Shown here piece after piece: positions 18,076 to 26,818 of a stretch of DNA of 64,000 nucleotides. This DNA is from Candidatus Paraluminiphilus aquimaris (GTDB lineage Bacteria > Pseudomonadota > Gammaproteobacteria > Pseudomonadales > Halieaceae). The notes beneath the pieces were generated by a model. The model had not been told where the DNA came from. It did no database searches and was given only the letters and a program-made list of their open reading frames with translations. Position numbers and translations under genes: made by a program. How positions within the stretch are numbered: position 1 is the stretch's first letter; each line of letters opens with the position of its first letter. The DNA lies in contig NZ_CP036501.1 of assembly GCF_026230195.1 (NCBI RefSeq), positions 372,001-436,000 on the forward strand, written 5' to 3'.

Positions 18076-18492
18076 TTAGTCGACGAGACTGGGAATACAA
18101 AATCGGTAGTCTGTTGTACCGCTGGTAATGCAATAGCGCACCACCCGCGGCCCATCACCGTCATCTTTTACAATGCCTGAAAAAGGCGTCATGCCCGAAT
18201 AGCGACCGATGATGCCTTTGGAGTCCACTTGGCCTGTAAAACGATAGCCGTACGTGGCACCCACTCGAGCAACGGGCACCGCGCCCTCGAGCCCTCGATA
18301 GCATTTGAGATCCTCAAAAATAACAGACTGAGGGTCACCCATCCGGGCGGTAATAAACGGCGTCGCAGTGGCAAGACAATCCGCCTCGGTCATGGATCGG
18401 CCAAAGTCGGCCGCATTAATTTCTTGTTCGGTGGGTGTAGAGGAACAACTTGCCAGCGCAGTGGCGATAACGATCAAACATATTTTTTTCAT
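18076..18492 (-). CDS. Small lipoprotein of unknown function
   Basis: A 138-residue protein beginning MKKICLIVIATALASC, a classic lipoprotein signal with lipobox LASC. The mature part has CLATATPFITARMGDP, CYRGLEGAVPVARVG, GYRFTGQVDSKG and a cysteine-containing C-terminus (YCITSGTTDYRFCIP). It therefore has four cysteines besides the lipidated one, which may form disulphides in the periplasm. I do not recognise a family. The ATG at 18492 is preferred over an upstream in-frame start because it begins the signal. It sits between the siderophore receptor and a ferric-reductase-like membrane protein. Confidence 0.72.
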   Translation of the reverse strand: MKKICLIVIATALASCSSTPTEQEINAADFGRSMTEADCLATATPFITARMGDPQSVIFEDLKCYRGLEGAVPVARVGATYGYRFTGQVDSKGIIGRYSGMTPFSGIVKDDGDGPRVVRYCITSGTTDYRFCIPSLVD

Positions 18493-18617
18493 GGTGACGC
18501 TCTCTGCGGTACGCTTATGCTCAAACAATAGACGTATGAAGATCAGGCAACAAGACCTGCAGGAATAAGCATGTTGAAGAACGTTTTTTTCATAAACCGC
18601 TTTTTGTGAGGACTGCC

Positions 18618-19214
18618 ATGATCTTGGTATTAAGCGCAGTGCTCTCGGTGGTCATTATTGTTGTCGCTTTTTTATTTGCACCCGCCGATGCAAGCTTAAG
18701 AAGCGCCGAGCCAGCGGGCTTTCTACTTTTGTGGACCCGGTACTCAGCACACCTCGCATTTGCTTTTCTCATCGTTGCGTTTAGCGCCAGTACGCTAAAG
18801 CGAGTTAGTAATAACGCGCTTTCAACTTACTTAATGCGGCACCGCCGACAGGTTGGGTTAGGCTTTGCAACAGCCCATTTCGCGCATTTAACAGCGCTGT
18901 CACTCTATTTGACGGGCCTGGAGGGGTTTTCTGTAGACGCGAGTACCGCCGTTGCGGGTTTTGGCTATGTGGTGCTGCTTGCACTCACGCTCACCTCTAA
19001 TGACTGGAGTGTCAAACAGATGGGCCCTGTCGCGTGGCGGCGTCTCCACACGACCGGGATAAACATTCTAATGCTTTATTTTTTCGTGGCCTTTAGCGCA
19101 AAACTGCTAACCGAGGGTGACGCCATCTATGCCGTTTATACAATGACCACGGCATTAGCGGCCATCACCAAGCTATCGATAAAACGCAACTATCGAGCCA
19201 TCACTCCTGACTAA
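18618..19214 (+). CDS. Ferric-reductase-like transmembrane protein
   Basis: A 198-residue inner-membrane protein with about six hydrophobic helices. The arrangement RRQVGLGFATAHFAHLTALSLYL, a histidine pair on one helix, followed by RRLHTTGINILMLYFFVAF with a further histidine, resembles the haem-binding core of the ferric-reductase-like/MsrQ domain. No FAD or NAD domain is attached. The ATG at 18618 has GAGG six bases upstream. A GTG twelve bases earlier is the alternative. Proximity to the siderophore receptor fits a role in iron reduction, but this is inference. The last 14 bases overlap the GH17 gene end. Confidence 0.68.
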   Translation: MILVLSAVLSVVIIVVAFLFAPADASLRSAEPAGFLLLWTRYSAHLAFAFLIVAFSASTLKRVSNNALSTYLMRHRRQVGLGFATAHFAHLTALSLYLTGLEGFSVDASTAVAGFGYVVLLALTLTSNDWSVKQMGPVAWRRLHTTGINILMLYFFVAFSAKLLTEGDAIYAVYTMTTALAAITKLSIKRNYRAITPD

Positions 19215-21069
19215 AGTAGATATTACGAAGAAAAATCTCACGCTCAGGCGCGCGATCTTGACTCAAGAGTGCAATCAAGTTGGAAACATCCGTCATATCG
19301 GTGCCGCTGTTGATTTCCGAGATGGGTAGCGCCACCGCCTGCCAATCACTCGAAACTCGCCTGTTGCTACTCGGTCCAAAATTAGCAAAATTATTGACTT
19401 GATCGCCTCGCAAAAAATTACCTGTCTGGAAGCCTAGGCTAAAGTTGACGTTATCGCTCCCTCGAATATCAAAATGCAACGTGCCCTGGTTAAACGCAGA
19501 TAAGTCCTCGCCAACATCAGCTGCGAACTCAAGGCTAGCACCCCACCAGTCACCCGCGCGCGTTTCGATGCGAACCACCCCATCTGGCATCAATTCAATC
19601 GCTGTCGTGCCTTCCCAAGGCGTGAGCTTAAGCATCGCACTAGGAAAGGTGATGTCGGACGAATCATCCGATAGCGTGTCATGAACGACGACCAAACGCT
19701 GCTCAGTCACAGCCTCCCCGGGCTCCCGGGTCTTGTTGACGGTCTCAATCCTGCGGACAGCCATCTGGCTCTTGAAAGGCGGCACCATTGCGCTGGCCAA
19801 AAGCGACTCAAGCTCTCCCGAAAAACTTTTCTTCAAAGGGGCACCGTTGCGGGTCAGCTCAGCGAAACGGCCTTCATCAAACGCCTCCCAAAGCGCGTAT
19901 TTCAGTTCGTTATCCAGGGTTACAAGACCGAAATGATTCTCAGAGTGGTCCGGGCTGTCAGCATTTTTCCACTGCTCATCAAATGCCTCGAAGAAGAAGA
20001 GCGAGATACCTTCCTCGTCAGTCCACGCACGCAATCGATCGTGAAAAGCTTTTTGCTTGTACTCGTCAGCCGCTTTGGAACCTTTTACGCCGTAGGCCGT
20101 TCCATCGATGCTTGCCCAACCGGTCTCCCCTATGTGGACGGGTTTATCAATGCCTAGCTGGCTCATGTAATCGAGTACTGATTGATACTGCCCCTTGGCG
20201 TAGGCAATAGCGCGATCCATGGTAAGGCCCGTCATCTCATCAAATGGCAATGCCTCCTCGCTAGGTAGTACGCCCCAAAAAGACGGGTTATAGAAGGAGT
20301 CATGAAAGGGGTAGGTATGGACTGATACAAAATCGACCGCCTCAAAAAGTTGCGTGAGATCAGCCGTGTGATAGACCGGGTTACCACCACCCCAGGACTC
20401 ATAATTGTCCGAACTCGTTACCCAAACGTCAGCTTTGAGTTCGCCGCTGGCTTTGGCCGCCTGAAGGTAGTTCACCCACTTTAATATTGTCTTTGGGTAG
20501 ACGAAGTAAGTGACTGCCCACTGCACCATTGCCTCGTTTCCGACGGAAATCGCTTTTACGATATCGGGGTGCTCATTGGCGAGCCTAATCGCGGTATCAA
20601 TCTCTTGAGAATTATTCTGTAAGTTGCCCTCTGTGTGATCAGGCCCAGTTCCCTCAATCCAGGTATCGTTATCTGCATCCCAGACAGCTTCAGCCCAGGA
20701 GTTTTTGGCTTCAATCCATGCCCCTAGCATCACGTACATCTCGAAGGACGGATCTGCCTGCTTCTCTCTTCTGATGGCTTCGAGCAAACGCTCAGCCTGG
20801 GGAAACTGCGAAGTGTTATACGTCCGCAGTAGTTTTATGCCCATGGCATTGAGAATGCGAATGTCATCGACCAACTGCTCAACAGTCGGTCCGTCATCGC
20901 GGGTTTTACCTCTATAACCGCCATACGACATCGCTTGATAATCTGGGTTACCCAGAATCTCCGCAGGTGTCGGTCCGTTATCCGAGCCATTAGTGGGCGG
21001 CGTACAAGCCAAGGTGAGAGCGAGGCTTGCACACAGTGAGGTGCGAAAAAACGAGGAGGCAATACCCAC
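19201..21069 (-). CDS. Glycoside hydrolase family 17-like lipoprotein (beta-1,3-glucanase type)
   Basis: A 622-residue exported enzyme likely to cleave beta-1,3-glucan such as laminarin. The lipobox LAC places the lipidated cysteine at residue 22, so it is anchored to the envelope. The TIM barrel runs from about 40 to 400, with acid/base E179 (SVGNEA) and nucleophile E315 (HIGETGW). LLRTYNTSQ near 80 and HTYPFHDSF near 251 are typical substrate-cleft strands. Residues from about 460 onward form a beta-rich domain resembling ExoP-type galactose-binding modules. The start is GTG with AGGGA seven bases upstream. It forms its own minus-strand unit. Confidence 0.85.
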   Translation of the reverse strand: MGIASSFFRTSLCASLALTLACTPPTNGSDNGPTPAEILGNPDYQAMSYGGYRGKTRDDGPTVEQLVDDIRILNAMGIKLLRTYNTSQFPQAERLLEAIRREKQADPSFEMYVMLGAWIEAKNSWAEAVWDADNDTWIEGTGPDHTEGNLQNNSQEIDTAIRLANEHPDIVKAISVGNEAMVQWAVTYFVYPKTILKWVNYLQAAKASGELKADVWVTSSDNYESWGGGNPVYHTADLTQLFEAVDFVSVHTYPFHDSFYNPSFWGVLPSEEALPFDEMTGLTMDRAIAYAKGQYQSVLDYMSQLGIDKPVHIGETGWASIDGTAYGVKGSKAADEYKQKAFHDRLRAWTDEEGISLFFFEAFDEQWKNADSPDHSENHFGLVTLDNELKYALWEAFDEGRFAELTRNGAPLKKSFSGELESLLASAMVPPFKSQMAVRRIETVNKTREPGEAVTEQRLVVVHDTLSDDSSDITFPSAMLKLTPWEGTTAIELMPDGVVRIETRAGDWWGASLEFAADVGEDLSAFNQGTLHFDIRGSDNVNFSLGFQTGNFLRGDQVNNFANFGPSSNRRVSSDWQAVALPISEINSGTDMTDVSNLIALLSQDRAPEREIFLRNIYFSQE

Positions 21070-21222
21070 AGCAGTTCCCTAAAAAAATCAGTACATAGTA
21101 TGAAACTGGTACGCCGAGATCTTGTAATTGCTTATCTCAAAAGAGGTCCTATTCGACGCGAAAGACGTGTCGGCATGTTCATTTAACATCAGAACAACTG
21201 GCTCAAGCCACTATGGGGGCAC

Positions 21223-21245
21223 AAAAAAAAGGGAGCATCGCTCCC
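21223..21245 (-). terminator. Intrinsic terminator of the MAPEG gene
   Basis: GGGAGC (21231-21236) and GCTCCC (21240-21245) form a 6-bp stem with an ATC loop. On the minus strand it is followed by eight T residues. It is about 70 bases beyond the MAPEG stop. The remaining 150 bases up to the GH17 start hold no gene. Confidence 0.85.
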
Positions 21246-21313
21246 TCTCCTAAAACTATTTTTGCCCCCCAGTGCTGACCTCATATTTCGGCCAGTTCGA
21301 GAAACTATTGAAA

Positions 21314-21703
21314 CTACATACCGGCCATAATGAGCTTTGCTGCCACGCAAAGCATGACCAGCCAAGTCGTGACATTACCCACCACACCGATCGGATTGGG
21401 CACTTTTGCTTGCTGGATGCCGTAGGCGTGCAAAACCCGTGCGGCGAATAATGTACCGCCAAGAATATTGAGGGTTTGAGCTGATGCTCCCGTCATCGCC
21501 AATAAGCCAAGGCCCAGTAAGATAAAGGGTACGTATTCGATATTATTGCCGTGTGCTCGGACCGCCTTTTGCAGCGTATCAGGATCACCCGAGTCTCCCA
21601 TGGCTTTGAAGCGATTGCGCGTCACGTTCACCGCTAATACCAGTGTGAGTAAAATATTCAGGCCTAGCCAAAGCGACAAAGCGCTTAATTGTGCTGCTTC
21701 CAT
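21314..21703 (-). CDS. MAPEG-family membrane protein
   Basis: A 129-residue protein with four hydrophobic segments. The diagnostic MAPEG features are present: RAHGNNIEYVPF after the first loop and FAARVLHAYGI in the third helix. The family includes microsomal glutathione transferases, and bacterial members typically act on hydrophobic electrophiles with glutathione. Length is typical. GGGAG precedes the ATG. A cytoplasmic GST gene is present elsewhere in the window (50947-52050), but no direct link is shown. Confidence 0.88.
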   Translation of the reverse strand: MEAAQLSALSLWLGLNILLTLVLAVNVTRNRFKAMGDSGDPDTLQKAVRAHGNNIEYVPFILLGLGLLAMTGASAQTLNILGGTLFAARVLHAYGIQQAKVPNPIGVVGNVTTWLVMLCVAAKLIMAGM

Positions 21704-21804
21704 AGTCTCTGATCTCCCATGACGTTTTATTAAACGTGTCTATTTTTATGCATTTTTATCGAGAACCGGCTCGTAAAGCGTTTACCGGTGAGCAGACTGT
21801 GCAC

Positions 21805-23025
21805 TTATTTCAACGCGCCGTAAACGATGTTTTTGAGCTGCCCCCTAAAATTAAAGGTCGATGACGGTATGAGCTGGGTCATGAAGATAACCTGTAAATC
21901 CTCCTCGGGATCGACCCAGAAAAGGGTAGAAGCACGGCCACCCCAATAGAAATCGCCCGCACCCACGCTCGCTGATGCCACTTCATCGAGGGTCGATGCA
22001 AAGCCCAAGCCAAACCCAACACCTGCGTTTGTTGTTTCAGAGAAAGCACCCAAGGCCATTTGCGCAAGAGATTGTCCGCCTAATAAGTGATTCGCGGTCA
22101 TCAGCTCCAACGTTCGTCGCCCAAGAAGTTGATAACCGTTGTGCTGCCCTCCCTGCCGTAACATCTCGCAGAAAGCCATGTAGTCCGTTGTAGTACCCAC
22201 TAAACCTCCGCCACCAGAAAAGAAATTACGCTTGTGGCGGTAGTGGCTGGTCTCCGGGTCGTCCTCCAAGATCAGTCTTTTGTCCGGCAGTCTCATGTAG
22301 CACGCGGCAAAACGATCCACCTGCTCATCGCTCACCCTAAAACCGGTATCGACCATCCCAAGCGGTTGCAAGATGCGCTCTTGCAAAAAAACTTCAAAAG
22401 GCTGGCCAGAGATAATTTCAACTAAGGCTCCGCAGACGTCCGTCGCCAGCGAGTAGCACCAGCGCTGTCCTGGGTCATAGAGTAAGGGCACGCGCCCAAG
22501 CTTATCGGCGAATTCGCGTAGCGTCTCACCTTGGCCCCTTGCAACACCGAGCCCCTGGTAAGCCTCATCTACGGGGGTCTCCAAGCCCGGCAACAACCCC
22601 CCATAAGTCAGGCCCGCCGTGTGACTGAGAATGTGTTGCATTGTCGGAGCCGCTAGGGGCGGACGGGTCACCATTTCGTCACCGGCGCCCTCTTGCCAAA
22701 CACGCTGATCGCGCCAAGATGGAATAAATCGGTGGATTGGATCTGTGAGTTGGAAGCGCCCCTCCTCCCACAGCATCATTAGGGCCACCGAAGTAATCGG
22801 CTTGGTCATCGAATAGATACGAAAAATAGTGTCGTCGCGCATCGCCTTACCGCGCTCTCGGTCCATAAGACCCATCGACTCAAAATAGGCTGGGATACCA
22901 TGACGCGACACCAAAACCTGACAACCGGGAATCTTGCCGGGCTCAACGTAATTTTCTCTGAGGTGGTCGCCAATCCTCGCCAGCTTTTCTTCTTGGAAAC
23001 CGGCTCCCGCCGCATCAACGTTCAT
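21805..23025 (-). CDS. Serine hydrolase, EstB-like class C beta-lactamase fold
   Basis: A 406-residue cytoplasmic serine hydrolase. The SxxK motif is SMTK (S72, K75), the Tyr motif is YSL (Y191) and a WGGRAS segment near residue 355 takes the place of the third motif. These features are typical of EstB-type esterases and of lactone or polyketide-modifying homologues such as LovD. No signal peptide is seen. AGAGGTG precedes the ATG. It is divergent from the HSL-type hydrolase gene, with a hairpin-forming sequence in the shared upstream region. Confidence 0.87.
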   Translation of the reverse strand: MNVDAAGAGFQEEKLARIGDHLRENYVEPGKIPGCQVLVSRHGIPAYFESMGLMDRERGKAMRDDTIFRIYSMTKPITSVALMMLWEEGRFQLTDPIHRFIPSWRDQRVWQEGAGDEMVTRPPLAAPTMQHILSHTAGLTYGGLLPGLETPVDEAYQGLGVARGQGETLREFADKLGRVPLLYDPGQRWCYSLATDVCGALVEIISGQPFEVFLQERILQPLGMVDTGFRVSDEQVDRFAACYMRLPDKRLILEDDPETSHYRHKRNFFSGGGGLVGTTTDYMAFCEMLRQGGQHNGYQLLGRRTLELMTANHLLGGQSLAQMALGAFSETTNAGVGFGLGFASTLDEVASASVGAGDFYWGGRASTLFWVDPEEDLQVIFMTQLIPSSTFNFRGQLKNIVYGALK

Positions 23026-23050
23026 TATCCATGCACCTCTTAAACCGTTT

Positions 23051-23081
23051 AGAGCAACGATCCCGAAATCGGTATTGCTCT
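23051..23081. promoter_or_regulatory. Inverted repeat in divergent promoter region
   Basis: AGAGCAA (23051-23057) pairs perfectly with TTGCTCT (23075-23081). An inner CGAT/ATCG pair adds four more base pairs next to a small bulge. It lies 26 bases upstream of the serine hydrolase start and between two divergent hydrolase genes. That position suits an operator or a leader hairpin and not a terminator. Confidence 0.35.
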
Positions 23082-23223
23082 CTTATGTAGGCAGTTATTT
23101 ACGCGCTACTGCCTGCTGGCGGTCCATAGTGTCGTTAACAGCTCGGCAAGGCAATTCCGCGATACGTCCGTAGAATAAACGTCTAAACTGGCGACGTGGG
23201 GAAACAATAATAAGGACTCCGGT

Positions 23224-24261
23224 ATGAATCTGCAGCTTGCCATCATCGACCTACTTCGGGGAACGCCGAAGCCCGTTCTTCGGCTCCTCTCAGGAAAGCC
23301 AAGCCGCATCGACGGTCGTACGCTAGACCTCAATATGCATATGATGGCCAAGCTCGCTGCACGCGGTGCGAGCAGCACTGGTGCACCCATGACCGTTAAC
23401 GCCCTCAGGCAAGCGGCGAGTGCCTATAACAGCCTTAATCTACCGATCGCTGATGGCGTGACGACACTCGATACCGCCTTAGCGCTAAGAGGCAATACGT
23501 TGAACGCACGCATCTACCGTCCAGCGGCCGTCTCGGGAGAGCTCCCCGCTGTGCTCTTTTTCCACCAAGGCGGACTCGTGATCATGGATCATCTTACCGA
23601 TGATCATTTTTGCTCGCTCCTGGCCGCTCGTTGCGAGGCCGTTGTTATCTCTCTCGAATACCGTCTATGCCCCGAGCACCGCTTTCCGTCACCGATCGAG
23701 GATGCGCAGGCCCTGTGGGATCACGTACACGCCAACGCAGCAGATATGAATATTGATCCTTCGCGAGTGGCACTCGCTGGCGATAGTGCTGGCGGGCTGA
23801 TCAGTAGTAGTTTGGCGATTACCTTGCGCGATCAAGGCGGTGTACAACCTGTAGCCCTCTGCCTCGCCTATCCGTGGGTCACCACCAATGATGAGGACCA
23901 ACCCTCTCTAAGTAGCTGTGCAAACGCCTTCCCTCTCACTGCAGCCACCATGGAATTCTTCAACGAGCAGGTCTTCCCAAATGACCGAGAGAAAGACAGC
24001 CCATTGGCCAACCCTCTGCTTATCGACGATCTCAGCAACTTCCCGCCCACCATCATAGGCACCGCAGGCTTCGACCCGATAAGGGATCAAGGCAATGCAT
24101 TCGCGCAGCGACTAATGGCGTCTGGAAACGAGGTTAAGCATTACTGTTTTGACAGCCTCACGCACAGTTATTTGATGTTTGGCCGAGTGAGCAAAGCTGC
24201 CGAGGACGCTTGCGAGACACTTGCCTCATCGCTCGCTGAGCTGCTTAGTCGAGCGAGCTGA
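23224..24261 (+). CDS. HSL-family alpha/beta-hydrolase (carboxylesterase)
   Basis: A 345-residue cytoplasmic esterase of the hormone-sensitive-lipase family. The catalytic triad is S188 (GDSAGG), D284 (GFDPIRDQG) and H314 (LTHSYLMF). The oxyanion-hole motif reads HQGG (114-117) where the family normally has HGGG or HGGA, a substitution worth noting. The cap region is the first 90 residues. AAGGAC precedes the ATG. It ends six bases from the convergent SDR gene. Confidence 0.89.
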   Translation: MNLQLAIIDLLRGTPKPVLRLLSGKPSRIDGRTLDLNMHMMAKLAARGASSTGAPMTVNALRQAASAYNSLNLPIADGVTTLDTALALRGNTLNARIYRPAAVSGELPAVLFFHQGGLVIMDHLTDDHFCSLLAARCEAVVISLEYRLCPEHRFPSPIEDAQALWDHVHANAADMNIDPSRVALAGDSAGGLISSSLAITLRDQGGVQPVALCLAYPWVTTNDEDQPSLSSCANAFPLTAATMEFFNEQVFPNDREKDSPLANPLLIDDLSNFPPTIIGTAGFDPIRDQGNAFAQRLMASGNEVKHYCFDSLTHSYLMFGRVSKAAEDACETLASSLAELLSRAS

Positions 24262-24267
24262 ACTGCC

Positions 24268-25026
24268 TTAGCCCACAATTCGCTGCGTAAACCACCGACT
24301 CACGCCCATGCCAAATAATCGACTTACCCGGTGCCAAGTGCGGGTTGATGAGCCCAGGACGTGGTGGAGCGCACGGCGCTGCGTTAGCCCGTAGACAGCA
24401 GTGGCCACAGCGTCGGGTTTCATTTCCCACGTCATATTTTCAATGTGGCGAGGATCCAAAGAGCGACCCATTTCAGTGTCTATGACAGGCGGCTTAATGC
24501 AAGTCACATAAATATCGTCGTCTTCCCACTCAAGATTGAGCGCCTGCGTAAGTCCGTCTACATAGAATTTAGTCGCACTGTAGACCGCCAATAATGGAAT
24601 GCCGTGAATGCTTGAGGCCGAGCAAAGATTAATCACCATGGCACCCTCCGTCGCTTTGAGTAGCGGATGCGCCGCACAGGAGACCATCGTCAATCCCGTT
24701 ACATTGACATCGACCATCGCACGAATCTGGCTCTCGGAGTGGGTCATGATCTCCCCACCAGATAAAACACCTGCGTTGTTTACAAGCACATGTAACTGGC
24801 CTCCTGTCGCCTGTGTGAAGGTGGACAAGGCCTCGTTAATCGACGCGCTATCGCGAACGTCGCAAAAGCCCGCGACTGCGTGTTTAAACTCGGGGTGCGA
24901 CAGTAACTCTTCGCAACGCGCTGCGTTGACATCAAATAAACCAACTTGATAACCCTCACGCGCAAATTGGCGGGCTATGGCGAGCCCAATACCCTGCGCA
25001 GCGCCCGTAATAAATGCTGTTTTCAT
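24268..25026 (-). CDS. Short-chain dehydrogenase/reductase
   Basis: A 252-residue classical SDR. The cofactor motif TGAAQGIG is near residues 7-14, NNAG is near 88-91, and the catalytic SATK follows a tyrosine (YSATK) near 154-158. D34 after the second strand suggests NAD. The C-terminal 50 residues (GLTQRRALHHVLGSSTRTWHR) resemble SDRs that act on fatty or hydrophobic substrates, but the reaction is not known. GGAGTGAGG precedes the ATG. It is divergent from the acyltransferase gene. Confidence 0.89.
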   Translation of the reverse strand: MKTAFITGAAQGIGLAIARQFAREGYQVGLFDVNAARCEELLSHPEFKHAVAGFCDVRDSASINEALSTFTQATGGQLHVLVNNAGVLSGGEIMTHSESQIRAMVDVNVTGLTMVSCAAHPLLKATEGAMVINLCSASSIHGIPLLAVYSATKFYVDGLTQALNLEWEDDDIYVTCIKPPVIDTEMGRSLDPRHIENMTWEMKPDAVATAVYGLTQRRALHHVLGSSTRTWHRVSRLFGMGVSRWFTQRIVG

Positions 25027-25186
25027 GCCTCACTCCATTCTTGTTGTTATGTTCTGTGGGATGCGAACCCAACGCTTTGGTTAGTAGATCATGGATAGCG
25101 TGACAGCCCAATCCCAAAAAGAATTTGCTTCCCAGCCACTCAAAAAGTGCTAATACTGCGGGCATAACTCAAACGATATCTGCACT

Positions 25187-25771
25187 ATGAAATGGCCACA
25201 TCTCGGCAATGCTATTCCACAGCGAATCCAACCGATTAGAGCGCTAATTGGGCGAACAGTCTTTAAGCTCACGGGGTGGAAGCTGGTTGGCAACCTTCCG
25301 AATGAATCAAAATTAGTCATAGTGGCCCTGCCCCACAGCTCCAACTTCGATTTCATTTTGGCGCTATCGGTCATTTGGGGCTGGGGGCTTAAGATCAACT
25401 TCATGGCGAAACACACCCTGTTTAAGTTCCCTCAGGGCCTTTTCTTCAGAGCGGTTGGAGGTATTCCCGTTGATCGTCGATCCGCACACGGATTGGTGGA
25501 AAAAATGACGCATGAATTCAACTCGCGATCGTCTTTGATCCTTGGTATTGCGCCGGAAGGCACACGTAACAGCGATGGGAGCCTCAAAGCGGGCTTCGCG
25601 CGAATCGCCAAAGCAGCATCGGCGCCAGTGGTTCCTATCATCGTCAATTACAAGACGAAAACGCTCACGTTAGGGAACCTCGTATCGGACCTGAGTGATG
25701 TTGACGGCATTATCGAAGCGGTAAAAGCGCAAGGGCTGGGTGGTCATCGACGGGCACCTGCACGGCTGTAA
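25187..25771 (+). CDS. PlsC-type 1-acylglycerol-3-phosphate acyltransferase family protein
   Basis: A 194-residue acyltransferase of the PlsC/LPLAT fold, which moves acyl groups from acyl-CoA or acyl-ACP to a hydroxyl acceptor at the inner membrane. The catalytic H(x4)D motif is H50-SSNF-D55 and the substrate-binding EGTR is at 124-127. It is shorter than typical PlsC (about 240) and lacks the N-terminal membrane helices, placing it in the small soluble-looking subgroup. No strong ribosome-binding site precedes the ATG. The 239 bases after it hold no gene that I can support. Confidence 0.84.
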   Translation: MKWPHLGNAIPQRIQPIRALIGRTVFKLTGWKLVGNLPNESKLVIVALPHSSNFDFILALSVIWGWGLKINFMAKHTLFKFPQGLFFRAVGGIPVDRRSAHGLVEKMTHEFNSRSSLILGIAPEGTRNSDGSLKAGFARIAKAASAPVVPIIVNYKTKTLTLGNLVSDLSDVDGIIEAVKAQGLGGHRRAPARL

Positions 25772-26010
25772 CGCCGCCCGCAACGCCGCCTCAGGCTTTT
25801 GGTTTTGAATGACAGAGGGGATGCGTTGACCTGTGAGTGCGAGAGCTTGCCAGTTCAAACACAAGCGCGTGATCGCAGGCCGTGGACCCATGGCCGAATA
25901 GCACGGGCCTATCTTGCTCTGAAAAAGGGGATACAGTAACAGGGGTAAAGCGTCAGTTATTGAGAAAGACCACCTAAAGAGGGGGTCCTTCAGCTTGGGA
26001 GAACTTGGTT

Positions 26011-26778
26011 ATGAAGAAAGTGTGCCTAATTATCGGAGCGGGGGCCGGTATTGGTGGTTCGGTCGGCGCAAAGTTTGCGGCGAATGGCTACCATGCAGCG
26101 CTTTGTCGCCGAAGTGATGCTGATGGCCTGCAACATCTAGTCGATGGCATTGAGTCAAATGGTGGCTCTGCTTCCGGGCACCTGCTCAATGCCGTTGAGG
26201 CTGGCGCCATCGAGAAATTGGTCGAAGAAGTCGAGCAAATTGGCCAAATTGAAGTGGTACTGTTTAACCTTGGTGCGCAAATCGGCAATCGATCACTCGA
26301 GGGAACCGCCCTCAAAACCTTTGAACTTGGATGGCAAATGGCCTGTATGGGTCTATTTCGACTCGCCAAAGCGGTCATCCCGGCGATGGAAGCGCGCGGC
26401 AAGGGCACCATCCTAGTCACATCAGCCACAGCAGCCGTGCGAGGAAATGCAGGTCAGCATTCTCATGCCGCCGCCATGGGCGGTAGACGAATGCTCTGCC
26501 AATCGTTGAACGCAGAATACGCATCTAAGGGCATACATGTTGCCCATATCATCGTTGATGGTGCAGTGGACGCCCCCGACACACTGGGCAAGATGTTAGG
26601 TGCTGAAATGTTTGAAAAACTGCGTGAAACCCGAGGGAAGGAACACGACGGACTGCTCTTACCCACCGAGATGGCGGAAACCTATTTCCACATTGCGCAT
26701 CAGCACCGATCCGCTTGGACACACGAGCTCGACCTGCGCGCCTATTCAGATTTAGCATGGTGGAATCATGCACCGTGA
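26011..26778 (+). CDS. Atypical SDR-fold protein lacking the YxxxK catalytic motif
   Basis: A 255-residue protein with an SDR Rossmann fold. The cofactor loop GAGAGIGG is at 9-16, and RRS (33-35) after the second strand favours NADP. The catalytic core departs from the family: S138 is present, but the expected tyrosine and lysine 13 and 17 residues later fall in HSHAAAMGG (150-158), with neither residue present. NNAG is replaced by FNLGA (85-89). It may therefore bind nucleotide without classical dehydrogenase chemistry, or use other residues. The ATG at 26011 with GGGAGA upstream is chosen over a TTG two codons earlier. The TauD-type dioxygenase gene follows after 40 bases. Confidence 0.84.
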   Translation: MKKVCLIIGAGAGIGGSVGAKFAANGYHAALCRRSDADGLQHLVDGIESNGGSASGHLLNAVEAGAIEKLVEEVEQIGQIEVVLFNLGAQIGNRSLEGTALKTFELGWQMACMGLFRLAKAVIPAMEARGKGTILVTSATAAVRGNAGQHSHAAAMGGRRMLCQSLNAEYASKGIHVAHIIVDGAVDAPDTLGKMLGAEMFEKLRETRGKEHDGLLLPTEMAETYFHIAHQHRSAWTHELDLRAYSDLAWWNHAP

Positions 26779-26818
26779 GATCTGATGCATCACTAACAAT
26801 AATAACAGGAGAAGTGAT

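Noticed and set aside
19681-20157. 158-codon open frame on the plus strand
   Set aside because: It is antisense to the GH17 gene, whose catalytic motifs are intact through the region.
25772-26010. Possible small gene or RNA in the gap after the acyltransferase
   Set aside because: An imperfect GGCC hairpin (25878-25895) is present, but there is no supported start, no terminator and no recognised RNA fold.
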